From: Nostoc commune NIES-4072
GTDB lineage: Bacteria > Cyanobacteriota > Cyanobacteriia > Cyanobacteriales > Nostocaceae
NCBI RefSeq assembly: GCF_003113895.1
Contig: NZ_BDUD01000008.1
Span: 1-34,879, forward strand
Direction: 5' to 3'
Length of the DNA stretch: 34,879 nt
How positions within the stretch are numbered: the stretch's first letter is position 1; each line of letters begins with the position of its first letter. The position numbers and the translations under genes are program-made. Under the pieces are notes generated by a model, which had not been told where the DNA came from, made no database searches, and saw nothing but the letters and a program-made list of their open reading frames with translations. This document shows, piece by piece, positions 1 to 8,300 of the stretch.

Positions 1-149
1 GCCTGCCCCCCCTGCCTATTTCACGAGGATCTCACTTTTTCGCGTTGCTCCCATAGAAAAACTGCTTGCACAACTGGAGAGGTTGACAAATGTTGAATAA
101 CCTAATAACGTCCGCCGCAACAAGGTTCTTACGCCGCGCTGACTATTTG

Positions 150-563
150 TTATACTCGCTCAAAAACTTCATCTTTTTCCCAATTTACTGATTCTTCCAT
201 TGTTCCAAGCTCTGCGAAAGCTTTGGCAGCTTTAAGGGTTGTATTCAAGTCAACGCAGGACTTAGCCGGATAAACACCTTCTTGTCCCCCAACTATCACG
301 AATTCATCTATATCTGATTTAGATGGGTCAACAAGATAATGAAAACTTTCATTATCAAAAGTCAAATACACTATATATTTTCCTAACCCACCACCCACCG
401 CCATGTGAGTTTCGCTATCTGTTTCTAAGGTTATAAGTGTTTTGTGATGTCCGTCTAACTCTCTAATAGCTGATTCTATTTCTTGCCAACTATGCGCTTG
501 CTCGACACTTCCCTTGTTCTGATTACCAATCCAATCTTCAACTGAAACTTTTGTTATAAACAT
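150..563 (-). CDS. Imm1-family immunity protein (antidote to the adjacent deaminase toxin)
   Basis: This acidic 137-residue cytoplasmic protein resembles the Imm1 immunity family, which neutralises toxin domains, often nucleic-acid deaminases. Family-like features are an early tryptophan (VEDW), an alternating strand pattern (TLITLETDSE), a glycine-rich turn (AVGGGLGKY), and a C-terminal FVIVGGQEGVYPA segment followed by a helix. I place the start at the ATG at 563, because GAGG lies six bases upstream. An ATG four codons earlier (575) overlaps the toxin stop as ATGA but has no better ribosome site. The deaminase gene is immediately upstream on the same strand, so toxin and antidote are probably co-translated. 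Family membership is from memory of the pattern; the pairing supports it. Confidence 0.75.
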   Translation of the reverse strand: MFITKVSVEDWIGNQNKGSVEQAHSWQEIESAIRELDGHHKTLITLETDSETHMAVGGGLGKYIVYLTFDNESFHYLVDPSKSDIDEFVIVGGQEGVYPAKSCVDLNTTLKAAKAFAELGTMEESVNWEKDEVFERV

Positions 564-571
564 AATTAACC

Positions 572-1279
572 TCATATCAGTGTAATTGTTTGACGACCGC
601 TAGGGCTAATAACTTCTATTTCTTCTATACCAAGCTGTCTAGCCATTCCTTTCACACCTCCGTTTTGACCACACGCTCTACAAAGATCCCGGTCAACTGT
701 TAAACGGGCTTTTCCTCCTCTTAATCCTGCATCAAAGGCTTGTTGAAAGGCATCAGCTTCAGCGTGTGTGCGACTAATTGGATTTACTTTAAGTGTAATC
801 TTTCTGCGATTGGGATTACTGCCTGCACTGATACCAAAAAATACGCTACCACCTATCTCTAACTTTGCGATTGTAGCGCGGTCATCTTCACTACCTGCTG
901 GAGTCAGGCCAAGCTGTTGTCTATACTGTGCTAATTCTTCAAAAATAAGCTTATATATAAGCTGTTGCATCTCCAACGCTGGAGCTAAAGTGTTTATATC
1001 TGAATTTTTTACTACCTCTTCTGAGCCAACAGGACAGCTATAAACTACGTAAGTCCATATTCCTGGATTACCTGCTTCAGCACTTTCACCTTCATAAAAA
1101 GTAACCGTTCCATCTTCTTCGCACACATAATAAGCTGAGTAAACATCTTCCCAATCGCAATCTGAGTTTTCTAGCACCCATCGAATTTTAGCTAATACAC
1201 CAGCAATATGATGAGGTTCAGTTTCTCTCTGGACTAAACGCTCTCCTTCCCACTCAAAGTTGTGTAACTCAAGAGGCAT
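572..1279 (-). CDS. Nucleic-acid deaminase-fold toxin (polymorphic-toxin type)
   Basis: The last ~100 residues carry the zinc-site signature of the cytidine-deaminase fold: His172-Ala-Glu174 (THAEADAF), then Cys200-x-x-Cys203 (LCRACGQNGG), preceded by a glycine-rich strand (IGGSVFFGIS) and followed by a predicted strand EEIEVISPSG. This matches toxin deaminases of the SCP1.201/MafB19/DYW-like group, which deaminate cytosine in DNA or RNA. The first ~125 residues (many Trp, Tyr, Glu) are unrecognised and show no signal peptide, RHS, VgrG or haemagglutinin trafficking domain, so the protein is either cytoplasmic or the detached tip of a larger toxin. The Imm1-like gene follows on the same strand. 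A housekeeping cytidine deaminase is less likely, because the partner is an immunity gene. The exact substrate cannot be read from sequence. Confidence 0.78.
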   Translation of the reverse strand: MPLELHNFEWEGERLVQRETEPHHIAGVLAKIRWVLENSDCDWEDVYSAYYVCEEDGTVTFYEGESAEAGNPGIWTYVVYSCPVGSEEVVKNSDINTLAPALEMQQLIYKLIFEELAQYRQQLGLTPAGSEDDRATIAKLEIGGSVFFGISAGSNPNRRKITLKVNPISRTHAEADAFQQAFDAGLRGGKARLTVDRDLCRACGQNGGVKGMARQLGIEEIEVISPSGRQTITLI

Positions 1280-1503
1280 TGCAACAAAGCCTTTAAACAG
1301 AATTAAATTCCAGTTTAGGGAACCTAATTAATAGCCTAATGCCTAATGTCCACCAAGTAATCTCAAAATTACTGTTGTAGCAAGGCACAAGAGAGCGAAA
1401 ACAATGCTCAGATGGGGCGTGAAATGCCAACCCTTAAGGCTTTTCACAGATAACAGGTAGCCTTCGCCTGCGGTGCGTCATCGCTCAGTTGGTGCTTTCG
1501 CCC

Positions 1504-1535
1504 CCATGTCGTCATAGCTCCTTATGACGACATGG
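1504..1535. terminator. Perfect 13-bp inverted repeat (possible terminator or foldback)
   Basis: CCATGTCGTCATA and TATGACGACATGG are exact reverse complements separated by GCTCCT. There is no T-run on either side, so a simple intrinsic terminator is uncertain. It lies in the 316-bp gap between the divergent deaminase and small-gene promoters, where a terminator is not obviously needed. The rest of that gap (1280-1503) holds only weak imperfect inverted repeats and no credible gene. Confidence 0.4.
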
Positions 1536-1595
1536 AATTCTAACTCTCTGGAGGGAACACTATAGTAATAAGGATAAAAATAAAGGAGTTTTTAT

Positions 1596-2027
1596 ATGTT
1601 TAATTTAAACATATTACAATTAGCTGAAATTAATTCAATAGCTTGCTTTGTAGAAAAATGGTTCCCTAACCATATACAGGCTTTTTATGAACGATTAAAA
1701 AATATTCAAGACCAAATTAATACTAAATTAAAAAATCGTAATTATCTGGAAATTTCTCAATCTGAGCAACAGAGTATTATTGATATCTTATTACAAGATG
1801 CTTGGCAGTATATTGATTTTTCAATAGTAAGTGAATCAGAATTTTACCAAAATAAAAGTGTTGATGAAATTGAGTACAGTTTATGGTCAATTTTTAAAGC
1901 TGCTGAAAGGTTATTAGTTATTTCAACCCAAGATGAATTTTTAAAGAAAGCTATAGAAACAAGCACTGAAAAAGCCCTTCAATTGAGTTTATCTTATTTC
2001 AAAAAAGAATACTTGGAGCGAAAGTAA
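1596..2027 (+). CDS. Hypothetical helical cytoplasmic protein
   Basis: I do not recognise this 143-residue protein. It starts at an ATG with a strong AAGGAG seven bases upstream, which makes it a credible gene. It is largely predicted helix, rich in Glu, Lys, Gln and aromatic residues (FVEKWFPNHIQAFYERLKNI; AWQYIDFSIVSESEFY), with no membrane segment and no cysteine motif. It is much more AT-rich than its neighbours and sits alone between the toxin-immunity pair and the recombinase, which suggests recent acquisition. An unrecognised immunity or phage-related function is possible, but there is no direct evidence. Confidence 0.6.
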   Translation: MFNLNILQLAEINSIACFVEKWFPNHIQAFYERLKNIQDQINTKLKNRNYLEISQSEQQSIIDILLQDAWQYIDFSIVSESEFYQNKSVDEIEYSLWSIFKAAERLLVISTQDEFLKKAIETSTEKALQLSLSYFKKEYLERK

Positions 2028-2257
2028 TACTTTTTAATATTAAATAATTGGAATCGTCATCCTCAAGCACTTCCGTTCCTGTAGTAAAAATTCTTAAACA
2101 AAGAAAAATGCCATCAGAGCAAAATAAAAAAGCTCCCGCAAGCTCTAAGCTTTATAGAGCATAGGTTAGAGCCGTTTTCAATACTGCGATGGCGTACACG
2201 CCCGCCGTATCAGTCTTATAACAAGTTCATCTACTGGTGTAGAAGACAGTATAGAAT

Positions 2258-2809
2258 CTAAAACCCAATCACCGAAACGGCCTTTCGCTTCTGCTCCGGC
2301 GTTACCTCCAGATAACGCTGCAATGTCCCCAGGTCGCTGTGACCAGAGATTTCTTGAATAGTTCGCAAAGGTATCCCGGCGCTCGACATTTGCGTGAGGG
2401 CAGTTCGCCTAAACGAATGAGTGCTGACTCCCTCAACTCCAATCCGCTTGCAGGCATCCCGTAAAATCTTGTCTGCCATGAATCGGGTCAAACGTTCAGT
2501 TACGCCGCGCATACCGGGGAACATTGCCCCCGATTTTAGTTGGTATTCGCCCAGCATTGCGGCTAGCCCTGGTGGGATGTCCACAATCCGGGTTTTATGC
2601 TTTCCTTTGGTGGTAGACTTGCGGAAAGTGATAGCACCAGATTTGATATCAGTCGTCTGGAGAGCTAGCGCTTCACTTACGCGACAACCAGTAAACAGGC
2701 AGATGCCAAACAGAGCGCGATCGCGGGGAGTGAGAAATCCCTCCGTGAATAATCGCTTTAATTCCTCTTGGCTTAGTATTTTGCCTTGTCCGTTGCCGCT
2801 AACCTTCAT
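2258..2809 (-). CDS. Small tyrosine recombinase / integrase (catalytic domain only)
   Basis: The full catalytic set of the lambda-integrase/Xer family is present: Arg43 (TGCRVSEAL), a Lys in the beta-hairpin (TTKGKHKTR, Lys68/70), His131-x-x-Arg134 (HSFRR), His157 (SGHSD) and nucleophile Tyr166 (LQRYLEV). At 183 residues it lacks the N-terminal core-binding (SAM-like) domain of typical 300-residue integrases. It should therefore be a stand-alone catalytic domain that cuts and rejoins DNA via a 3'-phosphotyrosine. It could resolve plasmid multimers, invert a segment or integrate the element. An 11-6-11 bp inverted repeat with Xer-type geometry lies 20 bp upstream of its start. The ribosome site is weak (AGAAAG). 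Confidence 0.88.
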   Translation of the reverse strand: MKVSGNGQGKILSQEELKRLFTEGFLTPRDRALFGICLFTGCRVSEALALQTTDIKSGAITFRKSTTKGKHKTRIVDIPPGLAAMLGEYQLKSGAMFPGMRGVTERLTRFMADKILRDACKRIGVEGVSTHSFRRTALTQMSSAGIPLRTIQEISGHSDLGTLQRYLEVTPEQKRKAVSVIGF

Positions 2810-2828
2810 GTTTTCTACTTTCTAGGGG

Positions 2829-2856
2829 ATTACACGTTATCAATGTAACGTGTAAT
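2829..2856. repeat. 11-6-11 bp inverted repeat, candidate recombination core site
   Basis: ATTACACGTTA (2829-2839) and TAACGTGTAAT (2846-2856) are exact reverse complements around the spacer TCAATG. Two 11-bp arms around a 6-bp spacer is the architecture of dif/cer-type sites cut by tyrosine recombinases. The right arm matches 7 of 11 positions of the E. coli XerD half-site TTATGTTAAAT, as I recall it. It lies directly upstream of the recombinase gene, so it could also be its operator. Confidence 0.55.
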
Positions 2857-3107
2857 TGATGACCCAAAGTATTGTAACTCCGTTGGCGACACGAAAGCGA
2901 TCGCTCCTCATCAATTCCAACTTATCAATCGCAATCGCTACAACCCGCATCCCAGCGTTGGCTGATAAAACCTGCTTATGATTGCAACGCGATGACCAAG
3001 AACAGGTATAATCTCCGCTAAAAAGCGACCGCATTTTTATCGAAATTACTACAGATTTGATATTGGCTAATTTGAAAATCGCAGTTTAACAGGTAGGGGG
3101 GCGCAAG

Positions 3108-4031
3108 ATGAGACAGTCATCTCAAGTCGGAAAAACTCTTTTATTAAAAGTAATTGGAGTTAGTTTTGCTGCAAGTCTTGCTTTGTTTGTTGGCTTCAGT
3201 GTATTTGGTAAGAAACCTGAATCAAATGAAGTAAAAGTGCGGGTATCTTTGTTGCAAACAAGCATCATTGAGGATAGTTCGGAGTTTATCGCTAGCGTAG
3301 TCTCACGTCGTCTAGCAACTCTCCAGCCACCAATCGAGGGTCATATAACTGGAATATTTGTTAGAGCGGGAGATACAGTTGCAGTTGGAGAAAAAATTAT
3401 GGAATTAGTACCTACCAAACGACAAAAACAACTCCAGCACTTCAAGATTTCGGCTCCCCTAGCTGGCATTGTTGACGACATCCCGGTAAAAGAAGGTGAA
3501 TTAGTTAATACTTCTCGTCAACTTACCCAGATTGTTCAAAACCAACCTTTGGAGGTGAATATCGCTGTACCAACTCAGGAAATATCTAAATTGTATAAGG
3601 GAATGCCAGTGAATTTGATGGGCACACAAGGTCGGAGCTTTGGTATCGCTAAGGTATTTTTTATTTCTCCTAGCGTCAACAATAATAGCCAAACAGTACT
3701 TATCAAAGCACTGTTTGATAACTCCAAAGGTGAGTTGCGAACAGGTCAACAAGTAATGACTAGAGTGATCTGGGACAAGCGTCCGGGATTTTTAATTCCA
3801 GTTACAGCAGTATATCGCTTGGGTGGAGAGACTGGTGTTTTTGTGGCTCAAGCACCGGAAAAACCGCAACCTGGAGCGCTGACGCTGGTGGCTGTACAAA
3901 AGTCTGTAAAATTAGGAGCTATTCAGGGGAATAATTATCAAGTTCTCTCAGGACTGAAGGCTGGTGATAAAATCGTTGTCTCAAGTATTCTCAATTTAAC
4001 TAATGGTACTCCTATCATTCCTGAACTATAA
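3108..4031 (+). CDS. RND-type efflux periplasmic adaptor (membrane fusion protein), hairpin-less
   Basis: An N-terminal hydrophobic anchor (residues ~11-32) is followed by the two halves of a biotinyl-lipoyl domain (ATLQPPIEGHITGIFVRAGDTV and FKISAPLAGIVDDIPVKEGELV), a beta-barrel domain (VNIAVPTQEISKLYKGMPV) and a membrane-proximal domain ending GLKAGDKIVVSSILNLTNG. Such adaptors bridge an inner-membrane RND pump and a TolC-like channel. The usual ~100-residue alpha-helical hairpin between the lipoyl halves is absent: LVPTKRQ runs directly into KQLQHFKISAP. The protein is therefore about 307 residues, where cyanobacterial relatives are usually well over 400. No pump or TolC gene is next to it. 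Start: ATG after a purine-rich AGGGGGG stretch. Confidence 0.82.
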   Translation: MRQSSQVGKTLLLKVIGVSFAASLALFVGFSVFGKKPESNEVKVRVSLLQTSIIEDSSEFIASVVSRRLATLQPPIEGHITGIFVRAGDTVAVGEKIMELVPTKRQKQLQHFKISAPLAGIVDDIPVKEGELVNTSRQLTQIVQNQPLEVNIAVPTQEISKLYKGMPVNLMGTQGRSFGIAKVFFISPSVNNNSQTVLIKALFDNSKGELRTGQQVMTRVIWDKRPGFLIPVTAVYRLGGETGVFVAQAPEKPQPGALTLVAVQKSVKLGAIQGNNYQVLSGLKAGDKIVVSSILNLTNGTPIIPEL

Positions 4032-4505
4032 GGCGTAAAAATAGCGAACAGAAACGTCGGGCGATCGCTCTCCCTTGATGCGCCTGTTATGCTACCACCA
4101 ACCACAAAGTAGATAACACCCGCTAGTAGTCTGGCTTTAGGCGACAGTAGCTTACTGCGGTAAGGGGCTTTAGTTTACTAATAAACTATAAGTATATTAA
4201 AGCAACTAAATTTTTTAGATAATTATCTGACTATACCTTAATTTATTTGCTGCTGTAATTTACTTAATTGATAATAGCTCAAAACTGCTTACCTTATTTA
4301 GTCTAAGTCAGATACTCATTGCTGTTTAGACGGTTATAGTCAGACAATTTTAAATTTTAGTAACTTACTTTAATTTTCTTAACTTAATGCAGTAAGCTGC
4401 CAAACGCAATTAGTAAATTACTATTAACACAACAGTATCTTACAATAATATTGTTTTAAATTTAACGTAACTGACTTTAAATTACCCATACAGATATAGC
4501 AATAT
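4032..4505. other. AT-rich 474-bp intergenic region with inverted and related short repeats
   Basis: No credible gene is present. After a HIP1 octamer near 4062 the sequence becomes very AT-rich. TCTGACTATA (4226-4235) and TATAGTCAGA (4335-4344) are exact reverse complements 100 bp apart, and a related GTCTAAGTCAGAT (4301-4313) lies between them. The region precedes the gene for an RHH/HTH DNA-binding protein at 4506, so operator or partition/replication sites are plausible but unproven. Confidence 0.4.
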
Positions 4506-5114
4506 ATGGCTACTAAAGACTGGTTAGACAATCACGCTAAAGTCACAGCATACCTTGACTTCAGCCTCTACGCTAGTTTAGAGAAGTGGATGAAAACACA
4601 CAAAATCAAGAAAGCGTCTCAAGCTCTCACAATTATACTGGAGCATTATTTAGAGGGCAATATCCCGATTGAAGTGATGCCAGAGAACCTTGAACTTGAG
4701 GTAAAGCAGCTTAAGGTTAAAGCCACCGAAATCGATGGTCTTGAGGCAACCGTAGCCGAGCAACAAAGGGAATTCAATGATGAGATTAACTCGCTTAGAA
4801 CAGAAATCGATGGGCTACGGCAAGCTCTAATAAACGCGGGGTTATCATCGCTCAGAGAGAGGGTAGAGGACATCCCCAGAGGCAAAATCAAATTCTCATA
4901 TTCTGATCATGATGCTAAACAGGGGCTAACCAAGACTGATCTGTGTGAGCGGATAAATATCAACGGCAGTCAAATCAATCAATGGGCAACAATGCTCAAT
5001 CTTGACCCTGATGAGTACCTGTTTGAGTTGACTGGGTGGAAGAAGCCCCTTAATGCTCGGCGGTACTTCCCGGTATTGGAGAACGAGCAAAAACAAGCTG
5101 CCAAAACTAGTTAG
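4506..5114 (+). CDS. Plasmid DNA-binding protein: RHH-like N-terminus, coiled coil, C-terminal HTH
   Basis: Three parts are visible. Residues ~10-50 (VTAYLDFSLYASLEKWM, then SQALTIILEHYL) have the strand-helix-helix pattern of ribbon-helix-helix proteins. Residues ~58-115 form a Glu/Lys-rich coiled coil with heptad character. Residues ~140-190 (TKTDLCERININGSQINQWATMLN) resemble a helix-turn-helix ending in a conserved-looking YLFELTGW. This build suits a dimeric or oligomeric site-specific DNA binder such as a plasmid regulator or segregation accessory. There is no Shine-Dalgarno, so the start at 4506 is chosen by ORF and domain fit. The repeat-bearing gap upstream may contain its target. 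Exact function is unknown. Confidence 0.62.
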   Translation: MATKDWLDNHAKVTAYLDFSLYASLEKWMKTHKIKKASQALTIILEHYLEGNIPIEVMPENLELEVKQLKVKATEIDGLEATVAEQQREFNDEINSLRTEIDGLRQALINAGLSSLRERVEDIPRGKIKFSYSDHDAKQGLTKTDLCERININGSQINQWATMLNLDPDEYLFELTGWKKPLNARRYFPVLENEQKQAAKTS

Positions 5115-5302
5115 TAGAAGGCGATCGCCGATCTAACGGTACACAGAAAGGAATTTTCCAATACCACACACATTATCTAGCACAGGGGGCCTGGATATTG
5201 GGGTTTTGCTCCTGTTGCGGCCGAATTGTCTATACTCCTTCTATACCCCTGGTTGATAAGGGAGTTGCTATCAATAATTGCTCAATTGGTGGACGCTAAC
5301 AT

Positions 5303-8300
5303 TTAAGAAGCACGGCAAGATACAGGGTTTTGCCATGAACCATGAGGTGTGCTGGGTGCATTCGCTGTAAGTTCCAACTCCCCTTTTGCATTCATCACCC
5401 ACCCAGTAGCTTCCACAATCGGTTTTGGTGTAGCAGTAGGTTTGATGGTAACAGGTGGACTCTTGCTGTTTCTGGTGCTGGGATTAAGAGTAATCAAATC
5501 TACTTGCACTGCATCAGTGTTGAGGGCATCGCCTGGGTTAGGTGGCAAGCCGCCGCGTCCAGTGATTGTAAAACTGCTCTTAGCTAAATTTCCACCAGCT
5601 TGACAGGTCTGTGCTACTTGGGTGTCAACTGGTATCGTTGGCAGGTTGACTAAGCCACTGTTAGGGTCAATATCCGGCGTGTTAAGTTCTACAGTACCGT
5701 TTACACCAAATTCAGAACTAGCGGTAATATCACTCAGAGAAGTTGGGTTAGAGCGGGGTTGAATGCCATAGATACCAATGGCTCGAATATCTACTCTTCC
5801 ACCACTGCCTGTGTAAGCATTAGCAGTGATGTCGCTATTTTCGCTTGGGACAGCAACAATGAAACCCGACGGGGCATCAATATTAATGTTGCCACCATTA
5901 CCACCAGTTAGGGCTGTGCCTGCGGTGGTGGTAATTTGAGCGCCACGACGCAGAAGGAGTAAATCAGTTTGTATGTTGATGTCGCCACCATTTCCCGATT
6001 CAGATTGGGCGTTGAGTGTGCCACCGTTATCTAAAGTAACTCTAGGTGAGGTAACGATAATATCTCCAGCAGTACCTATTGGACTTTGGGAGTTAACGAA
6101 CAAGCCACTGGTAAAGTTGGCACTCTTGCCAGAAATAGTAAGAAAATCAGCAGCATTAACTTTGATTACACCTGCATTGCCTTGTCCAAGGGTTGAGGCA
6201 TTAAGTCGAGCGCCATCTTGTAACGAGAAAGAACCGGAGTCAATAGTAATACTACCCCCATTGCCAACTGTGCCCGTTTCCACGAAGCTGCCAATTCCAC
6301 TAACAAAACCGTTTTTCCCCCCAAAAATATCAACAGCACCAGTAACATTAACATTGACATTCCCCGCATCCCCCCGTCCTGCTGGCGCTGTTGCAGATGC
6401 TTCACGAGTACTGGTTACCAATTGAGCGCCATTAATTAATGATAGTGTTGCCGCATTGATGTCGATATTGCCACCTTTACCTACACCCCCAGATTCCACC
6501 GTGCTGAAGATATAAGCATTATCTGCAAGAGAAACAGCATTTCTTGCACGTACTGTCACATTCCCCGCATTTCCTTGTCCACGGGTTTCGGCAGTAAGTT
6601 CAGCGCGATCTGCTAACGACAAAGAACCAGAATCGATAGTAATATTACCCCCATTGCCAACTGTTCCAGTTTCCACCCTGCTGCGAATCCCACTAGCAAA
6701 ACCATTTTTCTCTCCAGTAATATTAACAGCACCAGTAACATTAACATTGACATTCCCCGCATCCCCGCGTCCTGCTGGCTGGTTCCCAGATGCGCCGCGA
6801 GTAATGGTTGCTAATTGAGCGCCATCAAGAAGTGATAATGTTGCCGCATTGATATCGATATTGCCACCTTTACCTACACCCCCAGATTCCACCGTGCCGA
6901 AGATATAAGCATTATCTGTAAGGAAAACAGCATTTCTTGCACGTACTGTCACATTCCCTGCATTCCCTTGTCCACCGCTTGAGGCAGAAAGTTGAGCGCG
7001 ATTGCGTAACGAGAAAGAACCAGAGTCAATAGTAATAGTACCCCCATTGCCAACTATTCCAGTTTCCACGAAGCTGGCAATCCCACTAACAAAACCGTTT
7101 TTCTCCCCAGCAATATCAACAGCGCCAGAGACTTTCACATTAACATTCCCCGCATCCCCCCGTCCTGGTGGCTGGTTCCTAAATGCACCGCGAGTAGCGG
7201 TTAGCAGTTGAGCACCATCAGTTAGTGATAGTGTTGCCGCATTGATGTCGATATTGCCACCTTTACCGACACCCCCAGATTCCACCGTGCCGAAGATATA
7301 AGCATTATCTGTAAGAGAAACAGCATTTCTTGCACGTACTGTCACATTCCCTGCATTCCCAAGTCCCGAAGTTGAGGCAGTAAGTTCAGCACCATTGCTT
7401 AACGACAAAGAACCGGAGTCAATAGTGATATTACCCCCATTGCCAACTGTTCCAGTTTCTACGCTGCTGTAAATCCCACTCAATAAACCATTTTTCTCCC
7501 CAGCAATATCAACAGCACCAGTAACATTAACATTGACATTCCCTGCATCCCCGCGTCCTGGTGGCTGGTTCCCAGATGCACCGCGAGTAATGGTTAGCAA
7601 TTGAACGCCATCAGTTAGTGATAGTGTTGCCGCATTGATGTCGATATTGCCACCTTTACCGACACCCCCTGATTCCACCGTGCTGAAGATATAAGCATTA
7701 TTTGCAAGAGAAACAGCATTTCTTGCACGTACTGTCACATTCCCCGCATTCCCAAGTCCCGAAGTTGAGGCTTCAAGTTGTGCGCGATCGCCTAACGAGA
7801 AAGAACCGGAGTCAATAGTAATATCACCCCCATTGCCAACAGCCCCAGTTCCCACGAAGCTGGCAATCCCACTCAATAAACCATTTTTCTCCCCAGCAAT
7901 GTCAACAGCACCAGTAACATTAACATTGACATTCCCCGCATCCCCACGTCCTGGTGGCTGGTTCCCAGATGCATCGCGAGTAAGGGTTAGCAATTGAGCG
8001 CTATCAAGAAGTGATAGTGTTGCCGCATTGATGTCGATATTGCCACCTTTACCGACACCCCCTGATTCCACCGTGCTTAAGATACTAGCATCTGCAAGGG
8101 AAACAGTATTTCTTGCACGTACTGTCACATTCCCCGCATTCCCAAGTCCCGAAGTTGAGGCAGAAAGAGAAGCGCGATCTGATAATGACAAAGAACCGGA
8201 GTCAATAGTAATATTACCCCCATTGCCAACAGTCCCAGTTCCCACACTGCTTAAAATCCCACTCAATAAACCATTTTTCTCCCCAGCAATGTCAACAGCA

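Noticed and set aside
768..1043. Open frame on the + strand opposite the deaminase gene
   Set aside because: Antisense shadow of the deaminase coding sequence; no ribosome site and no domain pattern.
2840..3034. 64-codon minus-strand frame upstream of the recombinase
   Set aside because: Covers one arm of the inverted repeat; composition (Cys, Trp, Ser rich) is not protein-like, and there is no Shine-Dalgarno.
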